From Volvariella volvacea V23 (Eukaryota; Basidiomycota; Agaricomycetes; Agaricales; Pluteaceae), in the NCBI GenBank assembly GCA_000349905.1, contig KB722736.1, positions 3,569,057 through 3,633,056 of the forward strand: a stretch of DNA of 64,000 nt, in the 5' to 3' direction. The translations under genes were made by a program, and so were the position numbers. The notes beneath the pieces are model-generated. The model was given only the letters and a program-made list of their open reading frames with translations, did not search any database and had not been told where the DNA came from. Below are positions 37,322 to 50,500 of the stretch, piece by piece (the first letter of the stretch is position 1; the number at the start of each line of letters is the position of its first letter).

Positions 37322-38403
37322 GATCCACCACGCTGCAAACGCAAACTAAGGTGTAATGAACTCGTCGAAGTAGTCGGATGTATGCTTTCTCATGACTGGC
37401 TGATTTTGGCCGCCAACAACGTCCAGTATTCTCTGAGTCGTACCCCTAGTTCTCATTGTTTGTGCGGACCGTAAGTGTCAGTGGCTGTAGTGCGCTCCAA
37501 TGATGCTGGCAATCCTTGACGAGTAGTCCTGAAATAACTTGCGAGAAAAACCGAATCTCACTACGCCTTTCGAGTTCTCTTAAACATCGGCATAAGGGCA
37601 AGGAAGTTGACGGGTCTCTGCAGCATATCTAACCGATCTAATCTTATCAAACGTCCAAGCCCATACTACTCTTTCGGATCACAAACTCCACGAGAACACC
37701 ACGCAAGTCTTATCACCATTCTTCTCCTTGTTATCCTATCCTTCAGCTTTGGCGAATCGCAAAAGTAATGACAACACTTGAACACCCATTGGGCGCAGAT
37801 TGAGTGGATCCACGCAATGCGCAGGCTTTAGCCATGCACCACCTTTTGGATTCAAATTAGAGCGCATTTGCATCTCCTCAATCAGACAGATCCGTCTACC
37901 ACTGGCAGGACCCTTCATGCACCATCACGCACCCTGCCTCGAGGCATCCAAGTCTCGTGCTCTCCGCACGTAACTTACGCGTGCGGCATGTTCATGTTCG
38001 TGACGTCTCCATTACTTTATTATGCATGCATATGCAGGAGCGGTATTCGAACACCACTACCACTCCTGGATTCCAGTGGCGCTTATATCAGTGCCAGTAG
38101 GACTTCCTTTTCCTTCCATTCCAGTTCACGTCTTTCACGAGTTTTTCAGCTTCCACCGGCGGTAAGTTTCTTTCAACCGCAAAAGTGGCCGACTGGACTA
38201 CTCTTTCGCTTATAGTGACGACTTTATAGGCTGCTAGCGTATCTGTGCCACCAACCCGTGCTCCACAAGTTCATTTCCATTTGGCCCAACCTCTTTCTTG
38301 GCCTTGATTCCTCGCGTACAAGAATCACACTCCAACCCACGAGTTGGCCCCTCAGCGGTTATTTTGACACGAAAAATCTCAATCCCGTGCAGCCACTACT
38401 ACC
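37322..38403. other. Intergenic region upstream of GH16 gene
   Basis: About 1.1 kb of non-coding sequence holding the GH16 promoter. Short open frames only. Confidence 0.5.
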
Positions 38404-40519
38404 ATGAGGCGTACAGCTAACTCCGGCACCCGGACCCACTTCAGGCTGCCGATACGCCTCTCACCTCTGCGTCTATCCATCTCGGCTCTTTTGCTGTATT
38501 TGTCNNNNNNNNNNNNNNNNNNNNNNNNNNNNNNNNNNNNNNNNNNNNNNNNNNNNNNNNNNNNNNNNNNNNNNNNNNNNNNNNNNNNNNNNNNNNNNNN
38601 NNNNGCTTCTTGGCTCGCAGTCACCGCCTGTCCACAGCTATGTACTCGTCCGAGACTATTCAGGCTCTACATTCTTCGATGGATGGGACTTTTTTGGAAG
38701 TCAAGACGACTTGATTCACGGTACGTCTTCATCTCCAATTAAGCTGCACCCCCAAGTTCTTTCTCCCCTCTATGATTCCGGAACCCTGAACCCCCCAGCG
38801 TATTGTGTTTGAAGTCAAACGCAGCGGCACTAAAAGGCTATTGACTGATCGGCTTTTAAAGCTCTAAATCCCAAATTTTCAGGTGATGTCGTGTGGCTCA
38901 ATCGTGAAGATGCCTTTGCGGATGGACTGGCATCGATAAACAATGTTGGGCACGCGGTAATGAGAGTAGACCATACAACCAACGTACCCCTGAATGGGAG
39001 AAGGAACTCAGTACGTCCTAACCTCTCTTTGGCCCTCCTTCCCGTCTTGTGCAAGCCGGCTCAGGGGTTGAAAAGCTGCCTACTGATTGGTACCCTTCAA
39101 TGATGTAGGTTCGAATTACGTCCAGGGATATATACGAACTGGGTAGTTTGTGGATTGCAGATATCACACATCTACCGTGGGGGTGTTCTGTGAGCTATTC
39201 TAATTTAGACAAACCCAACTGGTCATACTGAGAGGCTTGAACGTCAGGTATGGCCCGCATTCTGGACTATCGGACCTACGTGGCCCGCCGATGGTGAAAT
39301 TGAGTAAGTTTTGGTTACCAACGGTACCAGTCAAATTCTCACACTCACGATGTGCTACTAGCATAATTGAAGGCGTCAATCTCATGCGACAGAATCAGAT
39401 GGCATTGCACACCCTCCCAGGTTGCTTCCACAGCTCACCGGTAATAGAAACTGGTCAACCGGGAGAGATGGATTGCTCCACGCCTCCAGGATGCACAGTT
39501 GACGAAACGAAACCCAATAGTTTTGGGTCTGAATTCAATGATAACGGTGGTGGAGTGTGGGCTGCGCAGTTTGATATCGCTGGGTAAGTAAATATGAAAC
39601 CCGAATAATCTTTACCTAGCCCGACTGCGGGATGGAATGACTGATTGGATGTCATCAAAGTATATTGTAGGCCCTTTTCACGGTTACTTTCGAAAATAGT
39701 GGATTAACGAAATATAATCTATTTTGTGATGACGTCCAACTATAGTATATGGTTTTGGCCTGTAAGTGCTTTTAATCAGTGCTGAAATTAACAAGCCAAT
39801 TTACAGCTCGCTATCTTAGCGAGGTCAAATACCAGATTCGATCTTACAATCCAACTCGACATCTGACGTAGACATTTCACAATGGGGTCCACCTTCGGCT
39901 GCATACACCAACGCGTCCTGCTTTATGCCTCAGTATTTTAGATCTCAGCAGTTGGTCTTTGATATTACCCTCTGTGGTGCTTGGTACGTTCTCTTTCCCT
40001 ATATCAACTGGGATTGCAACATTCGCCGCTTACAATCGTATAGGGCTGGACTTCCGGAGGTCTATCAACAAACCTGCAGCGGAGAATGCGTGAGTCTCCA
40101 TGTCTTGTCTACCGTGTCACATCTTGAACACTTCTTACCCAACAGTATGCAGACAATGTGGTTGGTTCGGGCGACAGATATAGTGATGCCTACTACGAGA
40201 TAAACTATGTCCGAGCATATACCACCCCAATGCCAACCGTCACCTATACTTCAGCATCATCCACCACCACATTCATTCCTGGCACTCTCGAGATTCCATC
40301 TACTGCCCCTGGTGAAAGTGCTGTGGTAAGTAATATATGAAGAGGAATAACAGGCGGGATTTTCTGACTAGTTGATAGTTTACTGGTGGACCACAACCCA
40401 TTGCAAACCCAGGTGCATCAAATGCAGGCAGCATGTTAGATGTTCAGGGTGGACTCACGGTAATTTATTGGTGGATTGGACTTGTTACGCTTGGTATGCT
40501 TGTCGGATTTTTGCGCTAA
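38404..40519 (+). CDS. GH16 endo-beta-glucanase-type glycoside hydrolase, secreted or membrane-anchored
   Basis: Acts on beta-1,3/1,4-glucans, probably in cell-wall remodelling. The ATG at 38404 starts a basic then hydrophobic segment (LRLSISALLLYLS) fitting a signal peptide or signal anchor; the 100-N gap follows at once. After it come VHSYVLVRDYSGSTFFDGWD, DVVWLNREDAFADG, VWPAFWTIGPTWPADGEID, and the catalytic EIDIIEG near 39300-39370 with both Glu and the middle Asp intact (split by an intron). Then LPGCFHSSP, the WFWPRGQIPDSI region rebuilt over two introns, DISQWGPPSAAYTNASC, and a Ser/Thr-rich stalk. The C-terminus is hydrophobic (VIYWWIGLVTLGMLVGFLR), either a membrane anchor or GPI signal. 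About ten exons. The piece missing in the gap is of unknown size. Confidence 0.87.
38505..38604. other. Assembly gap (100 N)
   Basis: A run of exactly 100 N, the usual placeholder for a gap of unknown length. It falls inside the 5' part of the GH16 gene. Confidence 0.99.
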
Positions 40520-40795
40520 TGCTTGTATCGCGTGTTAGGTTTTTGTATTTATATTTTATCCGTACTACATAGTCTTATGTGTATAGACAAAAACAATATG
40601 TATTAGATCCAGGAAACGTGCAGGGCATTATACTGGGGTGACTAAACTGCACCATGTAGATGCTCGCCCAGGGTGAAGCGCACATCGGCTATAAGCGGAA
40701 GTTTCCGGGATTTCCTTGTCACGAGCAACCACTTCCCTCCTCACCTCCACTCCAAAAACCCACTCACCGCTCTTTCTTTTCTCACATCAAATACC

Positions 40796-41311
40796 ATGTC
40801 TTAGTGCGTCCTTATACATCTCAGTCTGTTTTAGAAGCGCTAACCTCCGATCATTGCAAACTCGACGTTTGAACCAACTTGGGTGTCGATAACCGGATTC
40901 ATTTTTCGTTGAACTCTATGCGGCGGTTGATATTGCTTGTAGCGTCATTCTCGGTCGTGCTGTCAAGAACGAGCACATTGCATTGGGTGTTCTTTCAACT
41001 GCTTTCGGCAGCGCATGGCTACTTTCCGGTGGAAAGAAGGACAAGGCTGCTGCACCCAAAACGGTTGAAGCTGCCAAGACCTCAGTTCCTTTGAACGCTA
41101 GCTCGAGGTGTGTCCCATGTTGCGCGTCGTTTTTCGCTCTGCCTAATATTTGCCTTTGATTCCCAGTGAGGAAGAGCAATTGTACGTTATTTCCGCTGTC
41201 CCCGTTCATACAAGAGTGTCCTAATGTGTGCTGATTGTGTTTTCTTGACACAGCATCAAGCAATTCATCGCAGAGGCGGAGAAGGAGGGTGCAGGTGCAT
41301 CAAAACATTGA
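40796..41311 (+). CDS. ATP19: ATP synthase subunit k (mitochondrial F1Fo)
   Basis: Small subunit of the F1Fo ATP synthase dimer interface in the inner mitochondrial membrane. Exon 1 is only 8 nt (40796-40803, ATG TCT TA). After a 139-nt intron, exon 2 (40943-41107) yields MSYVILGRAVKNEHIALGVL followed by a transmembrane stretch (STAFGSAWLLSGG). A short exon coding SEEEQ and a last exon with FIKQFIAEAEKEGAGASKH follow, ending at TGA 41309. The yeast protein likewise has a short N-terminal GRAV/GKAI-like motif before one membrane span and an acidic FIENYL-type tail. About 85 residues. Because of the tiny first exon it is easily missed. Phase and motif agreement make the call good. Confidence 0.8.
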
Positions 41312-41842
41312 GAGATATGCTAGGCGGATTTTACCCACTGAGGAGAGTGGGAGTAATTTGATCCTGCATGGGTTCTGTATAGATTTGCGCTGGAATAGAA
41401 TGCATACCTCGTTCCACGTTTATTCTGAGTGTTGTTGCATACAATTCGTTAGTTATAATTGCAAGTCGAAGAGCAATGGTCTGAGTCTGGATGTGGGGTG
41501 CATCTGTACGCGAGCCGAGGGAAGAAGGATCGCAACCGGGGAAACTTGGCCTGGCTAGTTGCCATCACCACCGGCCAGCCAGAGTCTCCAAACCGACTTT
41601 ACCAATTCTCTATTCTCTATCTATACCTCCACTAACGAACCTGCTACTAGACTGGAGACGAAGCCCCTCTTAATTCAAATTTGTGTCACCCTGTCGAGTA
41701 CAAGGGTGGAAAGGAGAAAACTTTGCCCAACGCCACAACCCCCTGGAATTCACACTGGAATCTCGTTCCACGTTATCCTTCGCTTGCGTCGAGAGGGTCA
41801 AAAATTGGAATCATCGTTCCCTCCTCGTCATCGTCAACCTCA
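41312..41842. other. Intergenic region
   Basis: 531 bp. 3' end of ATP19 and promoter of the next gene. The frame of the next gene stays open back to 41681, so a longer N-terminus cannot be excluded. Confidence 0.45.
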
Positions 41843-44034
41843 ATGTCGACCCCCTCACGTCCAGGACACAAAACACGACCTTCACCATCGAAACGACACA
41901 CGCTTAGTGGTCCTCGTCCATTGCATCTCCTAGATGGAAACACGGTTCCATCGTCACCCTCCACTGCCCCTCTCATACCCACTTCAAATTCACCCACTTC
42001 AGCTAATTCTTCACTAAATTCACCAGAGCACACGACTTCCATCAAATCACCACTACCCGCAAATGGCCTTGCACCTAGAGCACCAAAACGACAGTCTTCG
42101 ATATCGTACAGGACATCATATAGCAATACTCCAACCACCTCGGAATTTAATGGAGTGCGCTCCTCTGGCTCACCGTTACTGGAACGGAGGAGTAGTCTGG
42201 AGAGTGGAAGAGTGGAGGGCCGCCGTGGCAGTAGGGGCTCATGGAATAAAAGGAACGACAGACGGAGGAGTATGGTGGCGAGTATAGGTCCACCTGCGCA
42301 GGGTGAGGGTCACGAGCAGTTGGATGAGGTTTCTCATCCAGAGAGACCCCCGTTAACGCTCATGGAGAAGTAAGTGCGATCTTCTTTCGTCACTGCGGTC
42401 TGGCTAATTGAGATGCCATGAATACCAGGCACGCAGACCTGCTGCATTTCATAGCTCAAAAAGAGTCGAAATGCCTGGAGCTTCGTTCCCAGCTCGCGAC
42501 CCATGAAGCCGAGCTGCAGCAGCGTTAGTTCCTTGACTTCTCTAACGAAACACATTATTGACTTTCGCTTTCGTTCACAGTTAAACGCAAATGGCAGCGA
42601 ATCGTCAATCGCGGGTTGGAACGACAAGCAAGTGATGCAACGCCTTCACCCCCTAACGGCAGTGGAGGAGCTGTTCTGGATGGGATCAAAGAGGGCGTGC
42701 AAGGCGTTAGCAGACTTCTCTCCTCAGGACTTAACATGACGGAGCCGTCATCGACAAGCCCAAATAATTCAGTTGCTGCAGCAGTACCACGTCCTCCTCG
42801 CGTCGCCCACTCAGCCACTGGGTCGAATTCGTCTGTGTCGACGACAAGGAGCGGATCTACACGATTTTCTCAATCATCTTTCTCTTCAGTTGGGGAGGAG
42901 GACGGTGTTTCGCCTAAAGTAATAGCAGAAGCGGATGGCGCTCAGGTGCTGATGGTACAGGACACAGGTGCAACACCAACTATGAGTCCTAACCCGGATT
43001 TCATCATCCAGCAAGTACAGAGACAGAAGAAGGTAGCCGAAGCGTCCGAAAGCGCAATAGCTCCCAACGAAACCCACGCTCAAGAGATAGGGACCACCAA
43101 GATCCACCGTCGCAAGTCGAGAGAGGTTAAACCTATTGATCTATTGGGTTTCTCTGATTTCGAGCCATTCTCCAATACAGTGGCAACGACAAATACTGCA
43201 ACCAGCAACCCACCGGCAGCAGGCGCATCCTCTTCCTTTCAGTTTCAGCGCCATAATTCGCACAAAGACCTATTTGCCTTGTTGGATTCTACGCACGCCG
43301 CTAGCGACCATAACCACGCTTCTAACGGTGTTGCTGACGTACTATCGGCACCCGAAGAATCGGCGATGGAGAAAGCCAGTCGTTCGTCTGCTCGAAGCTC
43401 TGCTTCTCAGTACCAGCAGAAACGGTCGAGTTTGGGCATGAATGGATTCGCCCCGGTGTCATCAATTCCCGGGCTGACGTCGCTAACGAACGCTACGACT
43501 AGTGTTGGTTCCGTTTCGTCTTGGGTCGGAACTGTAGGTAAGAAGTGGGAGGAGCTGCAAAAAGGTTCTTCGTAAGTGGACATTATGGCTCCATATCCAC
43601 CAAGCTAATTCATATCACGAAGGTTCACCAAGAATCAAAAGAGAGCATCACTGCTACTCTCAGATGTTTCCCAATCTATTGTATCCGTCCTATCGCCAGT
43701 AACCCTAACACCCTCACCTGCTCCCTCAACTCAATCCATGTCTACCACCTCATTGAGGCGCACCTCTTCACGCCCGACCAACGTCCCCGCTAGTAATAAT
43801 ATGCTCTCTGCGCCTGCCCTGTCTTCTCGCTCCGCGTCATCGTCGAGTATTTCCTTACTTGACGACGACGATTCCGAACTCAATACCAGCATGCTTTTAT
43901 CGTCTGTCTTGACGCCGGATCCTAAGCCACTGTCCCCGATTCCCTCCCCATCTTCTACGAAATCCGTCTCACCCAATGGAAATGGAGTTGGAAAGAAAAG
44001 TTTGCTGGAGGACGACGACGAATGGAACTGGTAG
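41843..44034 (+). CDS. DUF4048-like Ser-rich fungal protein
   Basis: Exons 41843-42369, 42429-42523, 42581-43571 and 43623-44034 join in phase to 674 residues. The start MSTPSRPGHKTRPSPSKRH was preferred to an upstream Met at 41681. The short central segment rebuilt over two introns, LTLMEKHADLLHFIAQKESK then LELRSQLATHEAELQQLKRK, is a coiled coil and the most conserved-looking part. After it come WQRIVNRGLERQ, long Ser/Thr/Pro-rich linkers, SSWVGTVGKKWEELQKGS near 43520, and the acidic, Trp-ending tail LLEDDDEWNW. The KKWEEL motif and the DDDEWNW end resemble fungal proteins annotated DUF4048; I make that link from memory of the layout, without a search. No enzymatic motif. A scaffold or membrane-traffic role is possible but unproven. 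Confidence 0.7.
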
Positions 44035-45207
44035 ACGATTATTTTCAACGATACGCGCGAGCAATTGAGTTGCTCGTTCTCAAGTTTGTTCTTTTCATTT
44101 ATGATTAATAATGTGGACATGATATCTGCTCCTTTCTACACCCAATCACTGGATTTCGATTTCTTCGTTGTTGGTCGTGCTTTCTCGGGTTGCTTTTTCA
44201 GTTCGCGAAGTTGGTGAAGAGTTTGGCCTTTGCTCTCAGTTTGCCTTGGATGTCGTTGCACTCCCCTCCACTCCTACCAGTAGAAGTATGTCGTATGCAA
44301 CTAGTACAGTAATATGGTACCTCTATAGTGTTATGTTAACCACAATTAGGCGGCAGCAAAAACAACTGCCCATGAGAAATTCGCGTTCCAGATCATGTCC
44401 AAGTGGACCCCTGGCTTGAGCAGGTAAGGGCTGGATGAGGATGACTTACGTTGCTACATGAAGCTTCCTGGTTTGTTTACGACTCAGATTAATGGATTTC
44501 GGAACCACCATTGTTCACTATCTTCTGGGCCAAGCGCGGTTGGGATCCGGTATATTGCAACAGTCCCTCCTAATGTTTGGAGTGTTTTACGATTCCTTGT
44601 AGCATGGAGAGAATCACCCCACGACATGGGTATTAACTTCGCATGCACACCTGTCAAACACGCTGGCTTTATGCCAGTGTGTATGCATTTACTGGCTATG
44701 GCCCCTAATGATGGGTGTTCGTGGGAAGGATGCAAGAAAGTGATTTGGAAGATCCGGGGTTGGAGCTGATCCGGCCTGCACACAAAATTGCTGTCTTTTA
44801 GCTGTCGTCCTCACACTGCACTTCTTCTCGATTTCTCGGTGTTTTTTACCCGGTGTTCGTCCTAGATCCAACAAGTCATCGCCTTTACAAGAAACAGCTA
44901 TTATTTTCAAGCAGTAGCATGTATTAATCTGGGCAACTTTCTGACGGCGCACGAATTCTTTCGGTTTATTCTTATAGACGCATTCTCGATATCTGTAGCA
45001 AACTCAATCTTCTCCCCGCGTACAAAGATACACTCATCGGTGCCACGACGACGTTCGCTTAACTCCAATTCTTAGACTTTGGCCGAATACCAACAACTCC
45101 GGATACCCTCAACTAATCCATCATACCAACACAACAAGCATTGCTAACGAGAGGAGCTCATACAATACCTAGAGAAGTCGTATTCTGGGCGCACACAAAG
45201 AATCATC
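44035..45207. other. Intergenic region, 1.2 kb
   Basis: Between two same-strand genes. Two overlapping antiparallel open frames of about 100 codons occur near 44458-44783, but neither has conserved motifs or joins to other exons. No gene called. Confidence 0.45.
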
Positions 45208-46452
45208 ATGACGGTAGGATCTTCGTCTCAGTCTGGGGTGGATTCAGTTGCACTCCGAGCAGTAAAGGATATTACATTTGGAAGTGTGAGTACTCTCGTT
45301 CTACATTGGCCTCACTCTCATGCTTGATTCGCATACTCCTTGTTGTCACAATGCTGTGCATTCTGTAATTCACTGCCTCACCTCAGATTGCGGGCATGGT
45401 GTCCAAAGTCTTCGAACACCCGTTCGACCTGACCAAAGTCAGATTACAGGCACAAGTATTGGATGCTACCGCTAGGTTCAATGGACCAATCGATTGTTTG
45501 GTGAAAACGTGGCAGAATGAGGGTGTACGAGGCTTGTACAGAGTGAGTATTCTGAATCATTCATCCCAAACTCTCATTCCCAAACCTATTTCGTTCACCC
45601 AGGGCTTGCCAGCCCCAATAGTTGGTGCAATGGCGGAAAACGCGTCTTTGTTCCTTTCGTATCGCGAATTCTCAAACCTCATTCACCGAATCAACCATAA
45701 GCCTGCTTCTGAGCAACTTTCAATACCGGAAATCACCCTGGCCTCCGCTGGAGCAGGAGCGGTGACAAGCTTCTTCTTGTGCGTCCCGTTCCGCCTTTCC
45801 CCCTACCCTAAGCTGACGTGTTCTGCCTCTCCACCCTTCCCAATCTATCGTATGCTCCTGCAGGACACCCATAGAACTCGTGAAATGCAAGATGCAAGTA
45901 CAGATGCTCGTGACCCCTCCACCTCTCACTACACCCTCCGCACCAACCACAAAACCACCAGGCCCAATCGCAGTCTTGATTTCCGTCATTCGCAACACAG
46001 GATTCCGTGGACTCTGGCTAGGACATACCGGTACCCTTATTCGTGAAACGGGCGGAGGAGCGGCTTGGTTCACGACAAAAGAATTTGTTGCTTCACGCTT
46101 GGTTTCTCGACGACAGCGATCACAAGGTCTCGATTCGTCCGCGTCAAAACCTCAACTTTTGCTCTGGGAGTCAGCAGTCTCGGGTGCTATCGCCGGAGCA
46201 GCGTATAACGTAGCATTATTCCCCGCAGATACGGTTAAGAGTGCCATGCAAACAGAAGAGGAATTGAGACCCCAGAACGGGAGAGGTGGGAATCAACAGA
46301 AACCATCGTTTTTGAGAACTTTCTCAGCGATGTATAGAGCGCAAGGGATCAGAGGATTATACGCCGGTTGTGGCATCACGGTGGCCAGGGCTATACCAAG
46401 CAGTGGGATGATTTTCGTTATTTATGATGGATTGAGTAAGAGGTTTGGATAA
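45208..46452 (+). CDS. ORT1: Mitochondrial carrier, ornithine/basic amino-acid type
   Basis: Inner-membrane solute carrier. Exons 45208-45285, 45387-45542, 45603-45778 and 45864-46452 join in phase to 332 residues, the usual carrier length. All three repeats carry the P-x-[DE]-x-x-[KR] signature: PFDLTKVRLQ, PIELVKCKMQ (rebuilt over the last intron) and PADTVKSAMQ. Each repeat ends with the G-rich GLYR/GLWLG/GLYAG helix. The second-repeat motif PIELVKCKMQVQ, and RETGGGAAWFTTKE where most carriers have RE-x-P-G-x-x-x-Y/F, fit the ORT1/ARG-11 group that exports ornithine from mitochondria for arginine synthesis. The fungal-specific insertion in the middle loop is Pro-rich. Carrier family is certain; substrate is a good guess. 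Confidence 0.88.
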
Positions 46453-47512
46453 ACTTTGGATTTGTGGGGTGGATCTGCAGCTAGAGACAAATGGAGACGG
46501 GCTGGGGAAATGCTAATCTGGGTGGGGGTAACCCGGTGATCATAGCCAAGTCTACGTAGAGGTATGCTAATAAAGATCTGTATTCGACTTGGTATGTGTA
46601 TATTACGACTTTGAGCTTGATAGGGCACCTAAGGCGTTGCATAGGGAGCTTAACCTGGGGGAGGTTCGCACCCTCAATCTGCTGGCGAGGTTCCCACTAA
46701 ACCTCGACAAGAGCGCCAAAAGGCAGCGATAAATCTTGCTCATCAAAAGGGTCTTTTTGAACTGCCTTGGCCTCTACGATTGGTTATTTAGGAGTACACT
46801 CAGGATCATGTATACCCCAATCAACAATCTCGCTCACTGAATACTTTTTCCTCATTACTGCAGGGGTTGACCCATATGACACGTACAAGCGCCCGCAGAC
46901 ATGGTTTAATAATGCTGTATGGAACATCCCATAAGGACCACGGGTGATCGTGCCACCTGTCATTCCTATATTAGCATTCATCTCTTTAGTAAGTACCAAA
47001 CCTCAAAGTCTGTGAGAACTCTTCTGTGATGAGATTTTTGAGCAGATTTACTACCGCGTGCCTAACGCGTTGGGAGGTGGATTATACAAGTCACCCCTCT
47101 ACAACCACCACCGGAACTACTCTCACATATTGTGTCCCTAAATTGGAAGTTTAAAAGTAGTCAGGCGTGGAGAAAAACTTGGTGATCGGGAGGAAAGGGC
47201 TCATATCGAATCATAGCAGAGCTGAGGCGCACATCTATACACATGCCTGCATTTTAGGGTGTAAGTGCCGTACGAGAGACCAATCCATGTGGCTAATACA
47301 GGGTGCTCAATAGAAGGTTTGGTTGTTTAGCCCTCCGGTGATGGGATCAGCATTATTATTTGGGAAGATCACGAACAGCCTATGCCGAATATCAATACAG
47401 AGCATAGTCAGGGGACTTGCACCCTCTTAGGCTGCGCGGGCGGCACAGCCATCGCCCTGGAATACAAGTATCAGCCCATCAACTTTGTGGTTCGTCCGAG
47501 GCTGTTGGTGCA
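46453..47512. other. Intergenic region, 1.1 kb
   Basis: Between the carrier and the NACHT gene. It contains one orphan minus-strand open frame (46784-46981), listed separately. Confidence 0.5.
46784..46981 (-). CDS. Orphan short open frame, doubtful gene
   Basis: 65 codons with balanced composition (MNANIGMTGGTITRGPYGMF, then a Cys/His-bearing middle, ending DWGIHDPECTPK). No family recognised and no neighbouring exons found. Could be a small gene, a remnant, or chance. Confidence 0.2.
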   Translation of the reverse strand: MNANIGMTGGTITRGPYGMFHTALLNHVCGRLYVSYGSTPAVMRKKYSVSEIVDWGIHDPECTPK

Positions 47513-50500
47513 ATGGAAGATTACTTCTCCCCTAAAACCATTGGAGAAGTTGACATCACCAACGAAGAGTATGGTATGCATTTCTCGAAACAGTCTACTC
47601 CGTCGTGGGCTCATCCACCAATCTCCTAAGCATTAGAGATAATTCCCAACGATCATGACAATTATTATCCATACGGACCGGACGCTATTCAAGCCGCTTT
47701 CAACCTTCGAAAGCCTTTGAGCCCAGCATTTAGTCCCAATCTTGTACATAATCGTACGTGACTCTTGGTGAAAATCGCTATCTAACATTGTTGTAGGTGA
47801 TGCAGCTATATCAACTCGGGATCGAATCAGCCGATCCTCCACCCTAGGAGATGAGGGCAGCATGCTCAGTGGTACGTGAACACCTAGCATACACTTAAGC
47901 ATCCACTCGATGTCTATATAGGATCCCCTTGTAATTATCACGACGCCTGGCCTCAGCGCAATCCAGGGCTTCAAATCCCGGATATCCCAAAATTTGATGA
48001 AGCGGCTGTATATTATCCGCCGTACTCCCTTAGCCCTAGTTCGCTTAGCTCTCATAGTCCTCGGAGCAGCTCTGGCTGGTCCCAAAGCTCCCCTTCCCGG
48101 GGAAGTATGGGGGGGTATGGAAGCAGCCCACGAAGCCTTAGAAGCAACACAATGAATACAAACCGTCGTTGGTCAAGGATGTCTGAGAGACCCCAAAGCT
48201 CAAGAGGTTACTACGACTCCTTACGGGCATATGCTCCAGAACAAGGTACGGCTTTGTTGTGCGAATAGTGTAGACAAAAAGTCAATACGCATAGTTCCTT
48301 TCTTTCCAAACTATGGCGTATCAACAAGTCCAGGTAGTCCAGAGGGATACATCAATTCGAGTCCCCACAACGTTAGGGCAGACGGTAAGTTTGTTTCAAA
48401 CTTAGTGTCATCATTCCCTAAAAGCATTTCACAGACATGAGCTTCTTCAACGGTGCCACAAATTCACACTTCCACAGTCCCGTCCAAAATGTAGTTGGAG
48501 ACGTGACTACTACAATTTATTCATCAGGTAGAACCCAGCTCGTCGGTATGGGTCAATTTCTTCTCTGCTGTCATTTTATATCTTAGTTCCTATGTCCAGG
48601 TCGTGATAGCCTTCGTCAGTCAATGTCCCCGAACGCTCTATACAGCGGTGGGGGGGACTACGACGAAAACCCTCAATGTCATCCCGAAACTCGCCTGTGT
48701 ATAACGTCCGACATTCAAACTTGGGTATTAGATTCCAAGCGACTACACAACATCCTATGGATGAGTGGACCACCAGGGACGGGCAAATCCGCAATAGCCC
48801 GAACTTCTGCAGGGAAACTCGACAGTCAACTCGCCCTTGCAGCGAGTTTCTTTTTCTGGCGATTAGACGACACGCGGAATACCCCCAAACGATTTGTATC
48901 CACTATTGCCGATCGTCTGGCCGTCTGGAATGAGGGGATTTGTGCATATATCGATTGGGTATTGAGACGCGATCCACTTGTTCTGGAGGGAAACATGGCA
49001 TATCAATGGCAGAAGCTTATAGTGGAACCCGTTCTGGCAGCATCTGAACTCCCACCTGCCGTTATCATTATTGACGGCTTGGACGAATGCGGAACGGCCC
49101 GTGACCAGGAAAAGATCCTTGAATTAATTACCTCCTGCAACAACGACCGTGTCTTTCCCATCGCCTTCCTAATCACCAGCCGTCCCGAGTCTCATCTCAA
49201 GGCCGCGTTTGAGGAACCAATCCTTTCTGCATTTTGTCGGGAGAGAATAGTCCTAGGGGATACTAAAGACAGCAGGCAGGACATGAAGACGTATCTGGCT
49301 TCTGCGTTCTCAACTATTCGTAGGCATAACCGGGATATCCTGGGGTCGAACTCCGAGTCCTGGCCACCGAAACAAGTTCATGACAAGATTATCAAGTATT
49401 CGTCCGGACAGTTCATGTACCCTAAGACAATTCTGAAATTTATTGACGATGGAGAGCACGATCCCAGAATCAGGTTGGATGAAATTCTCAACAGTCAAGA
49501 AGTTGCAATTCCGGGCGCTTTCAGCGCACTCGACATACTATATCGGTTGATACTTAAAAACTCAGGATTTCTACACAACGAAACCATCCAACGAATTCTC
49601 TTCCTTCTCGTCCTATCAACTCAACCGCGACGTATGTACTCCATAGGCCATAATTTCACGAAAATCTCCTGGATAATTCAAATTTTGGAGCAGAATTTAT
49701 CGAACATTCGATTATCACTCAGACGACTCCACTCTGTCTTGGATATACCCGAATCCGATGCTCAGAGTCACTGCATTCGTTACTACCACTTATCGTTCGG
49801 AGACTTTCTGCTAGATCGGCGACGCAGTGGGGAATTCTTTATCGACACCAGCCGCCATTCCGCTATCCTTGCTTCACATGCACTGACCAAACTAAGCAAC
49901 ATGCTGCACGAATCGGGACCGGACAAGAGCAACTTCATTAACATATCGTTAATCTGGATGTTCTTCTCCTGCTATGTAGATAGCGAACAAGTTCCAGAGC
50001 ACCTTATTCAAGCCATGGTAGCATTCGAGTTTATAACTTGGTTAGAGGCTTACGCCCAACAACCCTATTCTTTATGCGAGTGCTTTGACGAGTATATTTA
50101 TCATGTCAATACGTGGGTAAGTTATTGTATTTTTCTGGAACGGTCAATTCAAGGCTGACCTCTTCTTAGCAGCCAAACTATCGTCCCCGTAATCTGGTAA
50201 GTTTATACTTGTTTCCCATTCACTTGGTTCCGACATCCCTATCCTTAGCCAAGCTCTTCGCGGAATGGGAAATTGAGCGCACTAGATCATGCCCGTTGTT
50301 CGTGGTATACACGGCTATGTTCTGGTCACGAGGACATCGCAAAACTCTACTACCTATTTCTCAGCAATATCATCACGAAGGGTGCCACTGTGAGCTGGAC
50401 AGGCATCAATGTTTTGATCGGCATCTATCACTGTATCTACGGTGGTGAAGCGTCCAAATGGCCATCAATTAACGATAGCCTAGGCTTGTGGGCTCAATAT

